This document shows positions 7,624-16,516 of a stretch of DNA of 39,756 nucleotides, one piece after another. The first letter of the stretch is position 1; each line of letters begins with the position of its first letter. The stretch comes from Candidatus Zhuqueibacterota bacterium (GTDB lineage Bacteria > Zhuqueibacterota > Zhuqueibacteria > Thermofontimicrobiales > Thiofontviventaceae). The position numbers and the translations under genes are program-made. The stretch lies in NCBI GenBank assembly GCA_016931935.1, contig JAFGDW010000300.1:119274-159029 (forward strand), written 5' to 3'. The notes under the pieces are model-generated. The model ran no database searches and had not been told where the DNA came from. It saw only the letters and a program-made list of their open reading frames with translations.

Positions 7624-8702
7624 GATGCATCCACCTCCTTCTTCGCTTCCGTTGTTTCGTCGATATCATCTACAGGAGGTGCCTGCTCGACTTGTTCAGT
7701 ATCATGTCCGTTATTATCTAAAGATTCTTCTTTAGCAACGTTGGTATCCGAATCAGCTTCTTCAAATTGAGGCAATAACATGGTGGAATTAATAATATCG
7801 TATGCCTGTTTGACTGCCGCAACACTTTCATCCTGACCCGGACGATATTTGGCAAATTTAACAAAATCGCATGTCGCCAGAAAATCTCTCACCTGCGCAA
7901 TCACATCCGTTTCAACATTGGATTGCCGAATGTTATCGATGAGCTGATCGGTCGTCATTTCCAAAGCAATGATGAAATAACGCCCTTCAATATATGTTCG
8001 AATAATGTCAGATAACTCAATATAGAATTGCTTGACTTCACCATCCGCCAGTAACGTTGATTTTACCAGGTTATCCAACGCCTCCAACGCAATTTCATGA
8101 GGCGGACGTGGCGGTTTTTCCCGCATTGGCAGTAGCGATTTGCCTTCGCGGCGGCGTTTAATAATATAGAAAATTAAGACGCCGATCAGAATCAATGTAA
8201 GTGCAGCAGCATTCAGCCGAATAATATTGCTCCAATTGCGTTCAATTTCATACGGAGGTTTTATATCGTGAATATCGCCTTCTTCACTCGGCTTTAGACT
8301 TTCAACCTCGATCTTGATGATCTCGGTTTTCAATTCCTGCGAGTTACTATCGCCAACGGCAGTAAATCGCACCGCAACTGGTGGAATTTCAAACTCACCA
8401 ACATCGAACGTAGAAATAATATAATCGCGTTCCTGCACAAACTGATCATCCACTCGCTTCGGATCGTGATCATTATAATCCAGAATTTCGAATGCGCCCA
8501 GATTAATTCCGAACTCCGGCATTTCGACCTGAATGCTATCACCATGCGTCACAATAATCGAATAGCGAACGCGATCGCCAATTGTCATTTTGGCGCGGTC
8601 AACCTTTGATTCGATTGCAATTGAACCGGAATTTCCACGAACCGGGAGTGCAATGAATACGAATAGTAATCCTGCTAAAATCAGACATCGATACCACTTC
8701 AT
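7620..8702 (-). CDS. BatD-like membrane protein with cytoplasmic helical domain
   Basis: 360 residues from the ATG at 8702, chosen for the signal peptide (MKWYRCLILAGLLFVFIALP) and an AGGA 8 bases upstream. The periplasmic part is one Ig-like beta domain (SKVDRAKMTIGDRVRYSIIV) like the first BatD domain. A transmembrane span lies at about residues 160-180 (LTLILIGVLIFYIIKRRREG). A helical domain with FYIELSDIIRTYIEGRYFI and TCDFVKFAKYRPGQDE follows, then an acidic tail. It resembles the shortened BatD/DUF4381-type proteins near MoxR and VWA genes. It ends in a four-base overlap with batA, so it is probably a dedicated partner of BatA/BatB. Confidence 0.82.
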   Translation of the reverse strand: MKWYRCLILAGLLFVFIALPVRGNSGSIAIESKVDRAKMTIGDRVRYSIIVTHGDSIQVEMPEFGINLGAFEILDYNDHDPKRVDDQFVQERDYIISTFDVGEFEIPPVAVRFTAVGDSNSQELKTEIIKIEVESLKPSEEGDIHDIKPPYEIERNWSNIIRLNAAALTLILIGVLIFYIIKRRREGKSLLPMREKPPRPPHEIALEALDNLVKSTLLADGEVKQFYIELSDIIRTYIEGRYFIIALEMTTDQLIDNIRQSNVETDVIAQVRDFLATCDFVKFAKYRPGQDESVAAVKQAYDIINSTMLLPQFEEADSDTNVAKEESLDNNGHDTEQVEQAPPVDDIDETTEAKKEVDAS

Positions 8703-8792
8703 GAATCTGGTCCTGGTTCTGTTTGTTGAATAACTTCGTTGGTACATTTATAAAACTCTACTTCTTCAAAAAGACTTGTTTGCTTATTCAGC

Positions 8793-9722
8793 TTACTGTA
8801 ACTTGTCTTCAAAAATACGCGCCGACTCCGCAGTCATCAGTTGTTCGGTCATATGTTCCATCGCTTCCTGTTGACGTTCGATTGACAAATCGCGCGCTGC
8901 CTGATGTTTGGCTTCATCAAAACTCAATTGACGTTTAACATTGCCTTTGTCATCTTTTTCCACATATTTGTCTTTGTTGGCATTGTAATACAATTCCACA
9001 TCCGACTCATCAATTTTCACTTTTTCTTCAAGTTCCTGTTGCACCAGGTGTCGAACCATAATTTCTTTTTTGGCCTGAAACGCTGCTTCTATTATATCCG
9101 GACTTGAATCGAGCCGTTCACGTTTCGCCTTATCATACAGCATTTCTGTCAGGATATACTGTTTTAAGAACTGTAATTTTTTCTCATGCGTGTTGAATTG
9201 TTGCTGCATATATGGTGGCATCTGGCTGATTTCAAAATCGATATCACCTTGTGTTATTTCCCGCTTGCCAATTTTGGCAACAACAGCGCCGGGTCGTTTC
9301 GGACGGATTTTCTCCGGTTCCAGCGTGGTAGTTTCCTCCAAAGCCTGAACTGCATCTTCGGATCGTTCCAATCGTTCCAGGCAGGCGATTATTTTTTTAT
9401 TTGCCTCATCCACCAAATTGCTTTCACTATAGAGGTGTTTAATACGCAGATAATATGCCAGCGCATTTTCATAATCCTTAAGCCGCTCGAAATAGATATC
9501 GCCGATAATGTAACACACTTTGGCCTGTTCGGTTTCATCGAGCGAGTAGTTATTCAAATAGTAATCGTACTGTTCGGCTGATTGTTTGTACAGTTGCCGG
9601 TTATACAGAACATTGGCAAAATCACGGGCTTTTTCTGCACTGATGGTCGGTGCGTGTTGAGGTTGCGAGCACCCGGCAACCACCAGCATGAACAACATCA
9701 TCGTTACGAATAATTTGTACAT
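8793..9722 (-). CDS. TPR lipoprotein with SurA-like chaperone region, no PPIase domain
   Basis: 309 residues from the second of two adjacent ATGs (9722), which gives AGGAGG a 6-base spacing. A lipoprotein signal (LVVAGC) marks membrane attachment. TPR-like helices cover about residues 30-125. From about 140 the sequence matches the N-terminal region of SurA/PpiC-type foldases (VVAKIGKREITQGDIDFEIS, then KDKYVEKDDKG). The parvulin isomerase domain that should follow is missing. The chain passes straight to the C-terminal helix (LSFDEAKHQAARDLSIERQQ) that in complete proteins lies after the isomerase. It may be a periplasmic or outer-membrane holdase serving the locus. It starts 15 bases after the DUF58 stop. 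Confidence 0.8.
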   Translation of the reverse strand: MYKLFVTMMLFMLVVAGCSQPQHAPTISAEKARDFANVLYNRQLYKQSAEQYDYYLNNYSLDETEQAKVCYIIGDIYFERLKDYENALAYYLRIKHLYSESNLVDEANKKIIACLERLERSEDAVQALEETTTLEPEKIRPKRPGAVVAKIGKREITQGDIDFEISQMPPYMQQQFNTHEKKLQFLKQYILTEMLYDKAKRERLDSSPDIIEAAFQAKKEIMVRHLVQQELEEKVKIDESDVELYYNANKDKYVEKDDKGNVKRQLSFDEAKHQAARDLSIERQQEAMEHMTEQLMTAESARIFEDKLQ

Positions 9723-9737
9723 CATTTGCCTCCTGAA

Positions 9738-10616
9738 TTATCGAAAACGTTTAGCACGCATGCGGAAAAACCGCATGAGCGGCTCAACATAAGATTGATC
9801 CGTTCGAATATCGATATGGTCGACATTCATCGATTGAAACAGTTTGGTACGCTGGATGACATTCGCTGACGCTTCCATTTCGTACGAGTCCCGGAATCCG
9901 CCAAACGATGTATCGACCATGATGACTTCACCGGATTCTGCATCCTCAAGTTCAATGAAGCCGACATCGGGAATGCTCATTTCCCGGGGATCGGTCACTG
10001 TAATCGCAACAATATCATGGCGGCGATTGGCAATTTGCAGCGCCTTTTCATAGCCGGTATTGATGAAATCCGACACCAGAAATGACACGGTTCGCCGGCG
10101 TGACACACGCGTCAGATATTCGAGCGCCTCGCCGATATCTGTTTGGATTCCCTGGGGTTCGTGATATAGCAACTCACGTAACACCCGCAGTACATGGATT
10201 TTCCCTTTTTTGGGCGGAACAAATTTTTCAACGGTATCCGTGAAAATAATCAGCCCGACCTTATCATTATTCTTAATGGCCGAAAACGCCAATAACGCAC
10301 AAATTTCAGTGGCGATTTCACCTTTCATCCGTTCGAATGTACCGAAATTACCTGATGAGCTAACATCCACGAGCAGCATCACGGTCATTTCCCGTTCTTC
10401 TTCAAACACCTTGACATACGGATGCCCCATGCGCGCAGTTACATTCCAGTCAATCGTGCGAACATCATCGCCTGGTTGATACTCACGAACTTCGGAAAAT
10501 TCCATTCCCCGGCCTTTGAATACCGAATGATATTCACCGGAAAACACATCGTTCACCAAACCGCGGGTAGTAATTTCAATTCGTTTGACTTTTTTAAGTA
10601 TTTCTTTTGGGATCAT
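9738..10616 (-). CDS. DUF58 protein of the MoxR-Bat locus
   Basis: 292 residues. The N-terminus MIPKEILKKVKRIEITTRGL and the DUF58 signature GRGMEFSEVREYQPGDDVRT followed by IDWNVTARMG are clear. A degenerate VWA-like fold follows, with LLVDVSSSGNFG at the metal-site position and FLVSDFINTG later. DUF58 proteins are nearly always next to MoxR ATPases and are proposed to be their soluble partners or adaptors. No Shine-Dalgarno sequence precedes the ATG, but the family N-terminus fixes it. A 258-base spacer separates it from moxR. Confidence 0.92.
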   Translation of the reverse strand: MIPKEILKKVKRIEITTRGLVNDVFSGEYHSVFKGRGMEFSEVREYQPGDDVRTIDWNVTARMGHPYVKVFEEEREMTVMLLVDVSSSGNFGTFERMKGEIATEICALLAFSAIKNNDKVGLIIFTDTVEKFVPPKKGKIHVLRVLRELLYHEPQGIQTDIGEALEYLTRVSRRRTVSFLVSDFINTGYEKALQIANRRHDIVAITVTDPREMSIPDVGFIELEDAESGEVIMVDTSFGGFRDSYEMEASANVIQRTKLFQSMNVDHIDIRTDQSYVEPLMRFFRMRAKRFR

Positions 10617-10657
10617 GGTTGCAAAAGCTTTGTATTAAATTTAATCATTAGTTTTTT

Positions 10658-10858
10658 TTGACGGGATAAACAGGATTGACAGCATAAAAAGAACTATATG
10701 ATTCAGCCATCTATCTGTTCGGTCAGTAATTTGTTTTGCCTGTGTGTTCGAAATATATCAAATCACTTGCTGCCGTTCAAGACAATAATTCTATAGAGGC
10801 AAAACGATGAAGACAACAATTTTTAGAATATATTCCGTATTTCCTGTAATCCTGTCAA
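10658..10858. repeat. Spacer flanked by inverted TTGACAGGAT-type repeats
   Basis: The moxR-DUF58 spacer has TTGACGGGATAAACAGGAT at 10658-10676 and an inverted, slightly diverged copy (TCCTGTAATCCTGTCAA) at 10842-10858, so the outer ends are 201 bp apart. The interior is AT-rich without an open frame. Words such as GGATTAACAGGATTGACAGG recur between genes in many uncultured bacterial genomes (from memory). The layout resembles the 186-bp element between batA and batB, with different end sequences. Confidence 0.55.
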
Positions 10859-10874
10859 TATTTTTAAATCAGCA

Positions 10875-11864
10875 TCAAGGAACTTCAATCTTGTTCAACA
10901 CTTTCCGCACGACATCCTCGGCTGTTACTTCTTCGGCTTCGGCTTCGTAGGTGACGATTACTCGGTGGCGCAGGACATCCATACCAATCGAGCGAACATC
11001 CTCGGGGGTGACATACCCGCGATGCCGCAGAAACGCATGTGCTTTAGCCGCCATAGCCAGGTTAATTGATGCACGCGGTGATGCGCCATATTCGATCAAC
11101 GCTGCCAGATCGTCCAGGCCATAGTCCTTGGGATTTCTCGTAGCAAATACAATATCGACAATGTAACGTTCAATTTTTTCATCCATGTAAATTTCATGCG
11201 TCACTTCGCGTGCGCGAATGATGTCCGCCGGTGTGACAACCGGTTTCACTTCCGGTACATTCTTTTGTGTCATGCGGCGCATAATTTCCAATTCTTCATC
11301 TTTATTGGGGTAGCCAATTGATAACTTCAACATGAATCGGTCAATCTGCGCCTCAGGAAGGGGATAGGTTCCTTCCTGTTCAATCGGGTTTTGTGTCGCC
11401 AAAACAAGGAATGGATTATCAAGCGGGAATGTCGTATCACCAATGGTTACCTGACGTTCCTGCATGGCTTCCAACAACGCAGATTGTACTTTTGCCGGCG
11501 ACCGGTTAATTTCATCAGCAAGAATCAAATTGGAAAAAATCGGACCTTTTTTTGTTACAAAATTTCCGTCCTTCTGACTATAAATTAATGTACCAAGCAA
11601 GTCTGCCGGAAGTAAATCCGGTGTAAACTGAATCCGTTGAAACTTAGTTCGAATGGTAGATGACAATGTTTTCACGGCCATTGTTTTCGCCAGGCCAGGT
11701 ACGCCTTCCAGATGAATATGGCCGTTGCACAATAATCCGATCAACAATCGTTCAATCATGTATTTTTGTCCGACAATCACCTTGCCCACTTCATCCATGA
11801 TCTTGTCGACAAATACACTTTCCTTTTCAATTTTCGCATTAATGGCTTGAATATCAGCGTTCAT
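10875..11864 (-). CDS. moxR: MoxR-type AAA+ ATPase
   Basis: 329 residues from the ATG at 11864, which has GGAGG just upstream; a longer open frame to 11924 lacks support. Walker A is GVPGLAKT, Walker B is LILADEINR, with sensor region ATQNPIEQEGTYPLPEAQID and the C-terminal lid PRASINLAMAAKAHAFLRHR. These are hallmarks of the MoxR branch, cytoplasmic ATPases thought to remodel or activate VWA-domain partners. It is followed by DUF58 and the VWA proteins BatA and BatB, the usual setting. Confidence 0.95.
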   Translation of the reverse strand: MNADIQAINAKIEKESVFVDKIMDEVGKVIVGQKYMIERLLIGLLCNGHIHLEGVPGLAKTMAVKTLSSTIRTKFQRIQFTPDLLPADLLGTLIYSQKDGNFVTKKGPIFSNLILADEINRSPAKVQSALLEAMQERQVTIGDTTFPLDNPFLVLATQNPIEQEGTYPLPEAQIDRFMLKLSIGYPNKDEELEIMRRMTQKNVPEVKPVVTPADIIRAREVTHEIYMDEKIERYIVDIVFATRNPKDYGLDDLAALIEYGASPRASINLAMAAKAHAFLRHRGYVTPEDVRSIGMDVLRHRVIVTYEAEAEEVTAEDVVRKVLNKIEVP

Positions 11865-11951
11865 GATACCTCCAAATTCATTATCAATCAACCGGCATGC
11901 TGTTTTTGCATGATAAAGGTTCACAACTTATTATTTCGTTATTATAATATC

Positions 11952-12896
11952 TTACGCGACCGATGGGTTTGTACTTTCGCTTGCAGCCTTTAATTCGTCC
12001 TGTAATACGGATTCAACCAATGTAAAAACACGCTCCAAATCCGCTTTTTGGCCATCACCACCGGAAAATTTAACCACATCGCATGTACCTAACACTTCAC
12101 GCGTTATTTCTATTAGACGTTCAGACTTCTCATTTTGGCTTAGGACGGACGTAATTTCATCAATTAAAGCATTGGTTGCCGGGAATTGATATTTTTCACC
12201 AAGATATCGGCGATAGATACGTGATACCACGACAAATCCATCCTTTATGTTCAAATCCGATGCATTCAGCGACAGGGATGACTTTAACTCTGTGAGATAT
12301 GTTTCTTCGAGTGGCGGAGGTGGAGGTTCCACATTTCGGCGTATCTGCTGTCGTCGGCGAAACCAGATGATAACTGCGACAACCACAGCCAGCCCAATGA
12401 CACCCAGACCGATCATCGAATAAAGCTTCGACATATCACCGGGCTCGGGCAACAGATCCACTACTTTGGCTTCAAGTCGATTGGTGATAAGATGTTGGCC
12501 TTCACCTGTTTCCGTATCAATGTATTTGACGATAACACCATCAATATAACCCATTCCCAGTTCTTGTGGTTTCAGATCAAATTCAAAGGTTTTTATCGCC
12601 TTCATTTGTCCGTTTACCATCTCCCGCCGGTCCGAACTGGAATTTGAGAAAATGGTAAAATTACGAACCGTCGGCGTTTCTACTTCACTAATTTTATAGC
12701 GCTCCAGATCGCCGTACCATTCCACCTGAATAATAAATGTCAAGGTTCGATTCAACGGGACATGCTGTTGAGCAAGTCGTGCGGATACGCGAATTCCGGA
12801 CGTTAGATCATTCGATGGAACAAGCGTTGAATCTTGTGCGAAGCTGTGTGTACCAATTAACATAATAACAACACAGAGTACACGAAACAGTTTCAT
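11952..12896 (-). CDS. BatD-like membrane protein, first gene of the MoxR-Bat locus
   Basis: 314 residues from the ATG at 12896, preceded by GGGGATAACT; an open frame upstream to 13085 covers the promoter and is not believed. A signal peptide (MKLFRVLCVVIMLIGTHSFA) is followed by one Ig-like beta domain, a transmembrane span (LGVIGLAVVVAVIIWFRRRQ), a proline run (VEPPPPPLEE) and a helical cytoplasmic domain with VVVSRIYRRYLGEKYQFP and TCDVVKFSGGDGQ. Layout and the TCDxxxF motif match the other two BatD-like proteins here. The position ahead of moxR suggests it belongs to the same membrane assembly. Confidence 0.78.
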   Translation of the reverse strand: MKLFRVLCVVIMLIGTHSFAQDSTLVPSNDLTSGIRVSARLAQQHVPLNRTLTFIIQVEWYGDLERYKISEVETPTVRNFTIFSNSSSDRREMVNGQMKAIKTFEFDLKPQELGMGYIDGVIVKYIDTETGEGQHLITNRLEAKVVDLLPEPGDMSKLYSMIGLGVIGLAVVVAVIIWFRRRQQIRRNVEPPPPPLEETYLTELKSSLSLNASDLNIKDGFVVVSRIYRRYLGEKYQFPATNALIDEITSVLSQNEKSERLIEITREVLGTCDVVKFSGGDGQKADLERVFTLVESVLQDELKAASESTNPSVA

Positions 12897-12978
12897 AGTT
12901 ATCCCCATATCAATAAGTGTTTGATTAAGAAATATCCCAATCACTGTATTGGAACAGAATGAGTAATTGTGTAATGTT

Positions 12979-13007
12979 ATTATCGTTGTATGTGAAACAG
13001 CGATCAA
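12979..13007 (-). promoter_or_regulatory. Predicted sigma70-type promoter of the MoxR-Bat operon
   Basis: On the minus strand TTGATC (-35) and GATAAT (-10) are separated by 17 bases, giving a predicted start near 12972 and a leader of about 75 bases. It lies after the terminator of the clpB unit, where the operon needs a promoter. Confidence 0.5.
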
Positions 13008-13112
13008 TCTTACTGATGAGAAATGACTGCCAATTTCAAGGAGATTGTGGATATTACTGCCTAAAAAGTCGATTGTATATACCAAACGGCGACAATTAAA
13101 GTTCCGATTGTC

Positions 13113-13172
13113 GTAGTGAAAAAAAAGCCGAGTAGTCTAATTAGCGTGTTAATTAAACGGATCGGCTTTTAA
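13113..13172 (-). terminator. Rho-independent terminator after the clpB-lipoprotein unit
   Basis: AAAAGCCGA (minus strand, from about 13170) pairs with TCGGCTTTT (13121-13131) across a loop of about 30 bases and is followed by a run of eight T on the minus strand. The hairpin starts 18 bases after the lipoprotein stop. The arms also carry T-rich ends in the other direction. Confidence 0.75.
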
Positions 13173-13189
13173 AAGTCGAACGATATTTA

Positions 13190-13699
13190 CTATTTGGATG
13201 ATACTGGTGATTCGGCCTGTTCCAGGAACTGAATGTTATTAATATCCTCTCCCAGATGTTTCAGTTCCCATTCCACCGAGGTGGCCAACTCGTGTTTGGG
13301 ATATTTTTGCAGAAATTGCTCATAATATTCACGGGCTTTTTCAATATCCTGAATATTGTTTGCATAGATAAATCCAATCATAAACAGAGATTGAATTGCG
13401 TATTTGCTATCCGGATAGTTTTTAATTACCAGTTCATGCATCTCAACCGATTTCTGGAAATCGTTCAGATTGTTCGAATAGATAAGCGCAATTTTATGCT
13501 GAGCTTCATCAGCACGTTCTTCATCGCCGTACTTTTTGAGAATTTTCTGGTACGTTTTGATGGCCGCTTCGAAGTTTTCTTCCATCTCATATTTCTCAGC
13601 AGTAGCGAATAGCTGTTCTTTCGTCATTCGCTCACCACAACCTATCAAGAGGACAAACACCAAGGCAATGATAAGGAACGTGACGATACGTTGTGACAT
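13190..13699 (-). CDS. Small TPR lipoprotein (BamD/YbgF-like repeats)
   Basis: 169 residues from the ATG at 13699, which has GGAGG 8 bases upstream; the in-frame ATG five codons earlier overlaps this site. A lipoprotein signal (ALVFVLLIGC) precedes three TPR motifs with the spacing seen in BamD and YbgF/CpoB-type proteins (AIKTYQKILKKYGDEERADE, then YPDSKYAIQSLFMIGFIY and YYEQFLQKYPKHELA). Those families act in outer-membrane assembly or peptidoglycan coordination. This one is shorter than BamD and cannot be assigned. It follows clpB by 39 bases and precedes a terminator, so it is probably cotranscribed with clpB. Confidence 0.8.
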   Translation of the reverse strand: MSQRIVTFLIIALVFVLLIGCGERMTKEQLFATAEKYEMEENFEAAIKTYQKILKKYGDEERADEAQHKIALIYSNNLNDFQKSVEMHELVIKNYPDSKYAIQSLFMIGFIYANNIQDIEKAREYYEQFLQKYPKHELATSVEWELKHLGEDINNIQFLEQAESPVSSK

Positions 13700-13738
13700 A
13701 ATTCCAACCTCCATAATTATTTGATTGAGTCTGAGAAT

Positions 13739-16354
13739 TTAAGCATTTTTTCTTTTAAAATCAAGATTATTTTCATTAAAATCAATAACAATCTCATCCC
13801 CATTTGTAAAATCACCCTTCAGCATATGCATCGCCAATTGATCAACAATACGTTTTTGGATCTGGCGTTTTAATGGCCGTGCTCCAAACGCCGGGTCGTA
13901 ACCAATATCTGCCATATAATCAATTGCTTTTTTGGTAATTGAAAGTGTGATTTCTTTTTCGGCCATCATTTTTTGAATCCTATTAAACTGTAACTCCACT
14001 ATAGCCCCAATATGTTCCCGACTCAATGCATGAAATACAATTATTTCATCAATTCGGTTAAGAAATTCCGGCGGCAAGGTTTGTTTCAGCAGCCGATCCA
14101 TTTCCGATTCGATTTTCTCATGCACCCGGTCACGATTTTCCGGCGTAATATCATGTGTCTGTTCCATAATCAACGATGCACCAAGATTGGAGGTCATAAT
14201 CACAATCGTATTTTTGAAATTGACAGTTCGGCCTTTATTGTCTGTGAGTCGGCCATCATCAAGGATTTGCAGTAAAATATTAAACACTTCAGGATGTGCC
14301 TTTTCAATTTCATCCAGCAATACCACCGAATACGGACGCCGTCGAACCGCTTCTGTTAACTGTCCGCCTTCATCGTAGCCGACATATCCCGGAGGGGCGC
14401 CAACTAGACGCGAAACCGAATGCCGTTCCATATATTCGGACATATCGATGCGAACCATCGCCCGCTCATCATCAAACAGAAATTCCGCCAACGATCGCGC
14501 CAACTCGGTTTTACCAACACCCGTCGATCCCAGAAAAATAAACGATCCGATTGGCCGGTCCTGATCCTGCAATCCGGCGCGTGCCCGCCGTACGGCATTG
14601 GCAACTGCGGTAACGGCGTCTTCTTGATTTACCATGCGTTGATGGATGCGCTCTTCGATGTGCAACAATTTTTCCCGTTCCGATTCCATCATCTGCCGCA
14701 CCGGGATGTTGGTCCACTTTGCAACGACTTCGGCAATATCCTCCTCGTCGACTTCTTCCTTGAGCATTTTTTTATCTTTTTGCAATTCGACTAACCGAGA
14801 TGTGTCTTCTTGCAACTGTTTCTGCAACTCATTCATGCGTCCATACCGGAGTTCGGCAGCTTTAGCCAGATTTCCTTCTCGTTCAGCTTTTGATGATTCG
14901 GTTTTCACCTTTTCAATCGCTTCTTTTGTTTCACGCAACCGTTGAATAATATCCTTTTCCAACTGCCAATGGGCGCGGAGTTGCTGACGCACTTCGTTCA
15001 AATTGGCAATTTCTTCAGAAATATCGTCCAGCCGTTTTTTGGCGGTCGCATGCTTATCTTTTTTAATTCCCTCGCGCTCAATTTCCAGTTGTCGAATGCG
15101 GCGTTCCACCTCATCCAGTTCCTCGGGCATGCTGTCAATTTCAATTCGAATTTTAGATGCCGCTTCATCAATCAGATCGACTGCCTTGTCAGGCAGGAAG
15201 CGATCGGAAATGTAGCGATCGGATAGGATCGCAGCCGCAATTATTGCTGAGTCGGTAATTTGCACGCCATGATGCACTTCGTACTTTTCTTTGATTCCTC
15301 GCAGGATGGAAATCGTATCTTCCACCGAGGGTTCAGCAATCATTGTTGGCTGAAAACGCCGCTCCAGCGCTTTATCCTTTTCGATGTACTTGCGGTACTC
15401 GTCCAGCGTAGTTGCGCCAATACAACGTAGTTCGCCCCGTGCCAGTGCCGGTTTCAACATATTCGATGCATCCACTGCGCCTTCAGCGGCGCCTGCACCG
15501 ACCAATGTATGCAACTCATCAATGAACAGAATAATTTCACCATTGGATTCCTGGATTTCCCGTAATACGGCTTTCAGACGTTCTTCAAATTCACCGCGAA
15601 ATTTAGCGCCAGCAATCAATGCACCCATATCCAGCGCTATTATACGTTTGGATTTCAGATTTTCCGGCACATCACCTTCAATAATACGATGCGCCAGGCC
15701 CTCGGCAATCGCTGTTTTTCCAACGCCGGGCTCGCCGATTAATACCGGATTATTTTTTGTACGACGTGACAGTACCTGCAATACCCGACGAATCTCTTCA
15801 TCACGCCCGATTACCGGATCGAGCTTGCCCCGACGCGCTAAATCGTTCAAATCGCGTCCGTAGCGTTTTAACGCCTGGTATTTGTCTTCGGGCGATTGAT
15901 CAGAAACGCGTTGACTGCCACGAATATCTTTGAGCACCTTCAGAATGGCATCTTTTGTGATTCCCTGCTCTTTGAGAATCGGAGCAATGGTGCTATCCTT
16001 TTCCACCATACCAAGTAAAATATGCTCTGTGCTGATGTATTCATCCCGCAGTTGCTGCGCTTCTTTCATTGCCTGGTCAAGCACCACATTCAGCGACTGG
16101 GTGATATACACCTGTCCCAGCGCGGCACCCTGCACGCGCGGTAATCTTCCGATTTGTTCATTCAAACGTGTGGAAATTGCATTTAAATTTCCGCCGATTT
16201 TTTTTATGATTGAAGGTACTGTTCCCTCGGGCTGATCAATCAGCGCCAGCATTAAGTGAGCGGTATCAATTTGTTGATGCTGATGCTCTGAGGCAATTTG
16301 CTGTGCCTGTTGCACGGCCTCCTGAGACTTTATTGTAAATTTATCCAATGTCAT
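13739..16354 (-). CDS. clpB: ClpB disaggregase
   Basis: 871 residues, close to the usual ClpB length. The N-terminal double Clp repeat is followed by AAA1 with Walker A GEPGVGKT and Walker [12 protein letters not shown], a long coiled-coil middle domain (about residues 410-520), and AAA2 with Walker A GSTGVGKT and Walker [17 protein letters not shown] lies 6 bases before the ATG. ClpB works in the cytoplasm with DnaK, DnaJ and GrpE, encoded just upstream, to dissolve protein aggregates. A strong hairpin with a T run lies only 33-63 bases before the start codon, so the gene either has a very close promoter or depends on read-through from dnaK. Confidence 0.97.
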   Translation of the reverse strand: MTLDKFTIKSQEAVQQAQQIASEHQHQQIDTAHLMLALIDQPEGTVPSIIKKIGGNLNAISTRLNEQIGRLPRVQGAALGQVYITQSLNVVLDQAMKEAQQLRDEYISTEHILLGMVEKDSTIAPILKEQGITKDAILKVLKDIRGSQRVSDQSPEDKYQALKRYGRDLNDLARRGKLDPVIGRDEEIRRVLQVLSRRTKNNPVLIGEPGVGKTAIAEGLAHRIIEGDVPENLKSKRIIALDMGALIAGAKFRGEFEERLKAVLREIQESNGEIILFIDELHTLVGAGAAEGAVDASNMLKPALARGELRCIGATTLDEYRKYIEKDKALERRFQPTMIAEPSVEDTISILRGIKEKYEVHHGVQITDSAIIAAAILSDRYISDRFLPDKAVDLIDEAASKIRIEIDSMPEELDEVERRIRQLEIEREGIKKDKHATAKKRLDDISEEIANLNEVRQQLRAHWQLEKDIIQRLRETKEAIEKVKTESSKAEREGNLAKAAELRYGRMNELQKQLQEDTSRLVELQKDKKMLKEEVDEEDIAEVVAKWTNIPVRQMMESEREKLLHIEERIHQRMVNQEDAVTAVANAVRRARAGLQDQDRPIGSFIFLGSTGVGKTELARSLAEFLFDDERAMVRIDMSEYMERHSVSRLVGAPPGYVGYDEGGQLTEAVRRRPYSVVLLDEIEKAHPEVFNILLQILDDGRLTDNKGRTVNFKNTIVIMTSNLGASLIMEQTHDITPENRDRVHEKIESEMDRLLKQTLPPEFLNRIDEIIVFHALSREHIGAIVELQFNRIQKMMAEKEITLSITKKAIDYMADIGYDPAFGARPLKRQIQKRIVDQLAMHMLKGDFTNGDEIVIDFNENNLDFKRKNA

Positions 16355-16386
16355 AATATGCCTCCTTCAATTCCATTGTTTATTCT

Positions 16387-16417
16387 AAAAAAAAGCGAGG
16401 GGATAACCTCGCTTTTT
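16387..16417 (-). terminator. Rho-independent terminator after dnaK, in front of clpB
   Basis: Perfect stem GCGAGG/CCTCGC (16395-16400 with 16407-16412), extended by A-T pairs, with a 6-base loop and a run of eight T on the minus strand (16387-16394). It lies 100 bases after the dnaK stop and 33 bases before the clpB start codon. Five T on the plus side make it potentially bidirectional. Confidence 0.85.
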
Positions 16418-16516
16418 AATGGAGTGAAGAAAATGTAAATTTAGTAGACTCTTCACCTTAAAAGTTCGGGAAAAAGTCTATTTGTATTCATAATTTCATT
16501 GCATAAATTAACGAAA

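Noticed and set aside
12897..13085. N-terminal extension of the BatD-like gene at 11952 by 63 codons
   Set aside because: It would bury the signal peptide, overlap the predicted promoter and lacks a ribosome-binding site; the ATG at 12896 fits better.
15384..15863. 159-codon plus-strand open frame inside clpB
   Set aside because: It is antisense to the conserved AAA1 domain of clpB, has no Shine-Dalgarno site and encodes no recognisable protein.
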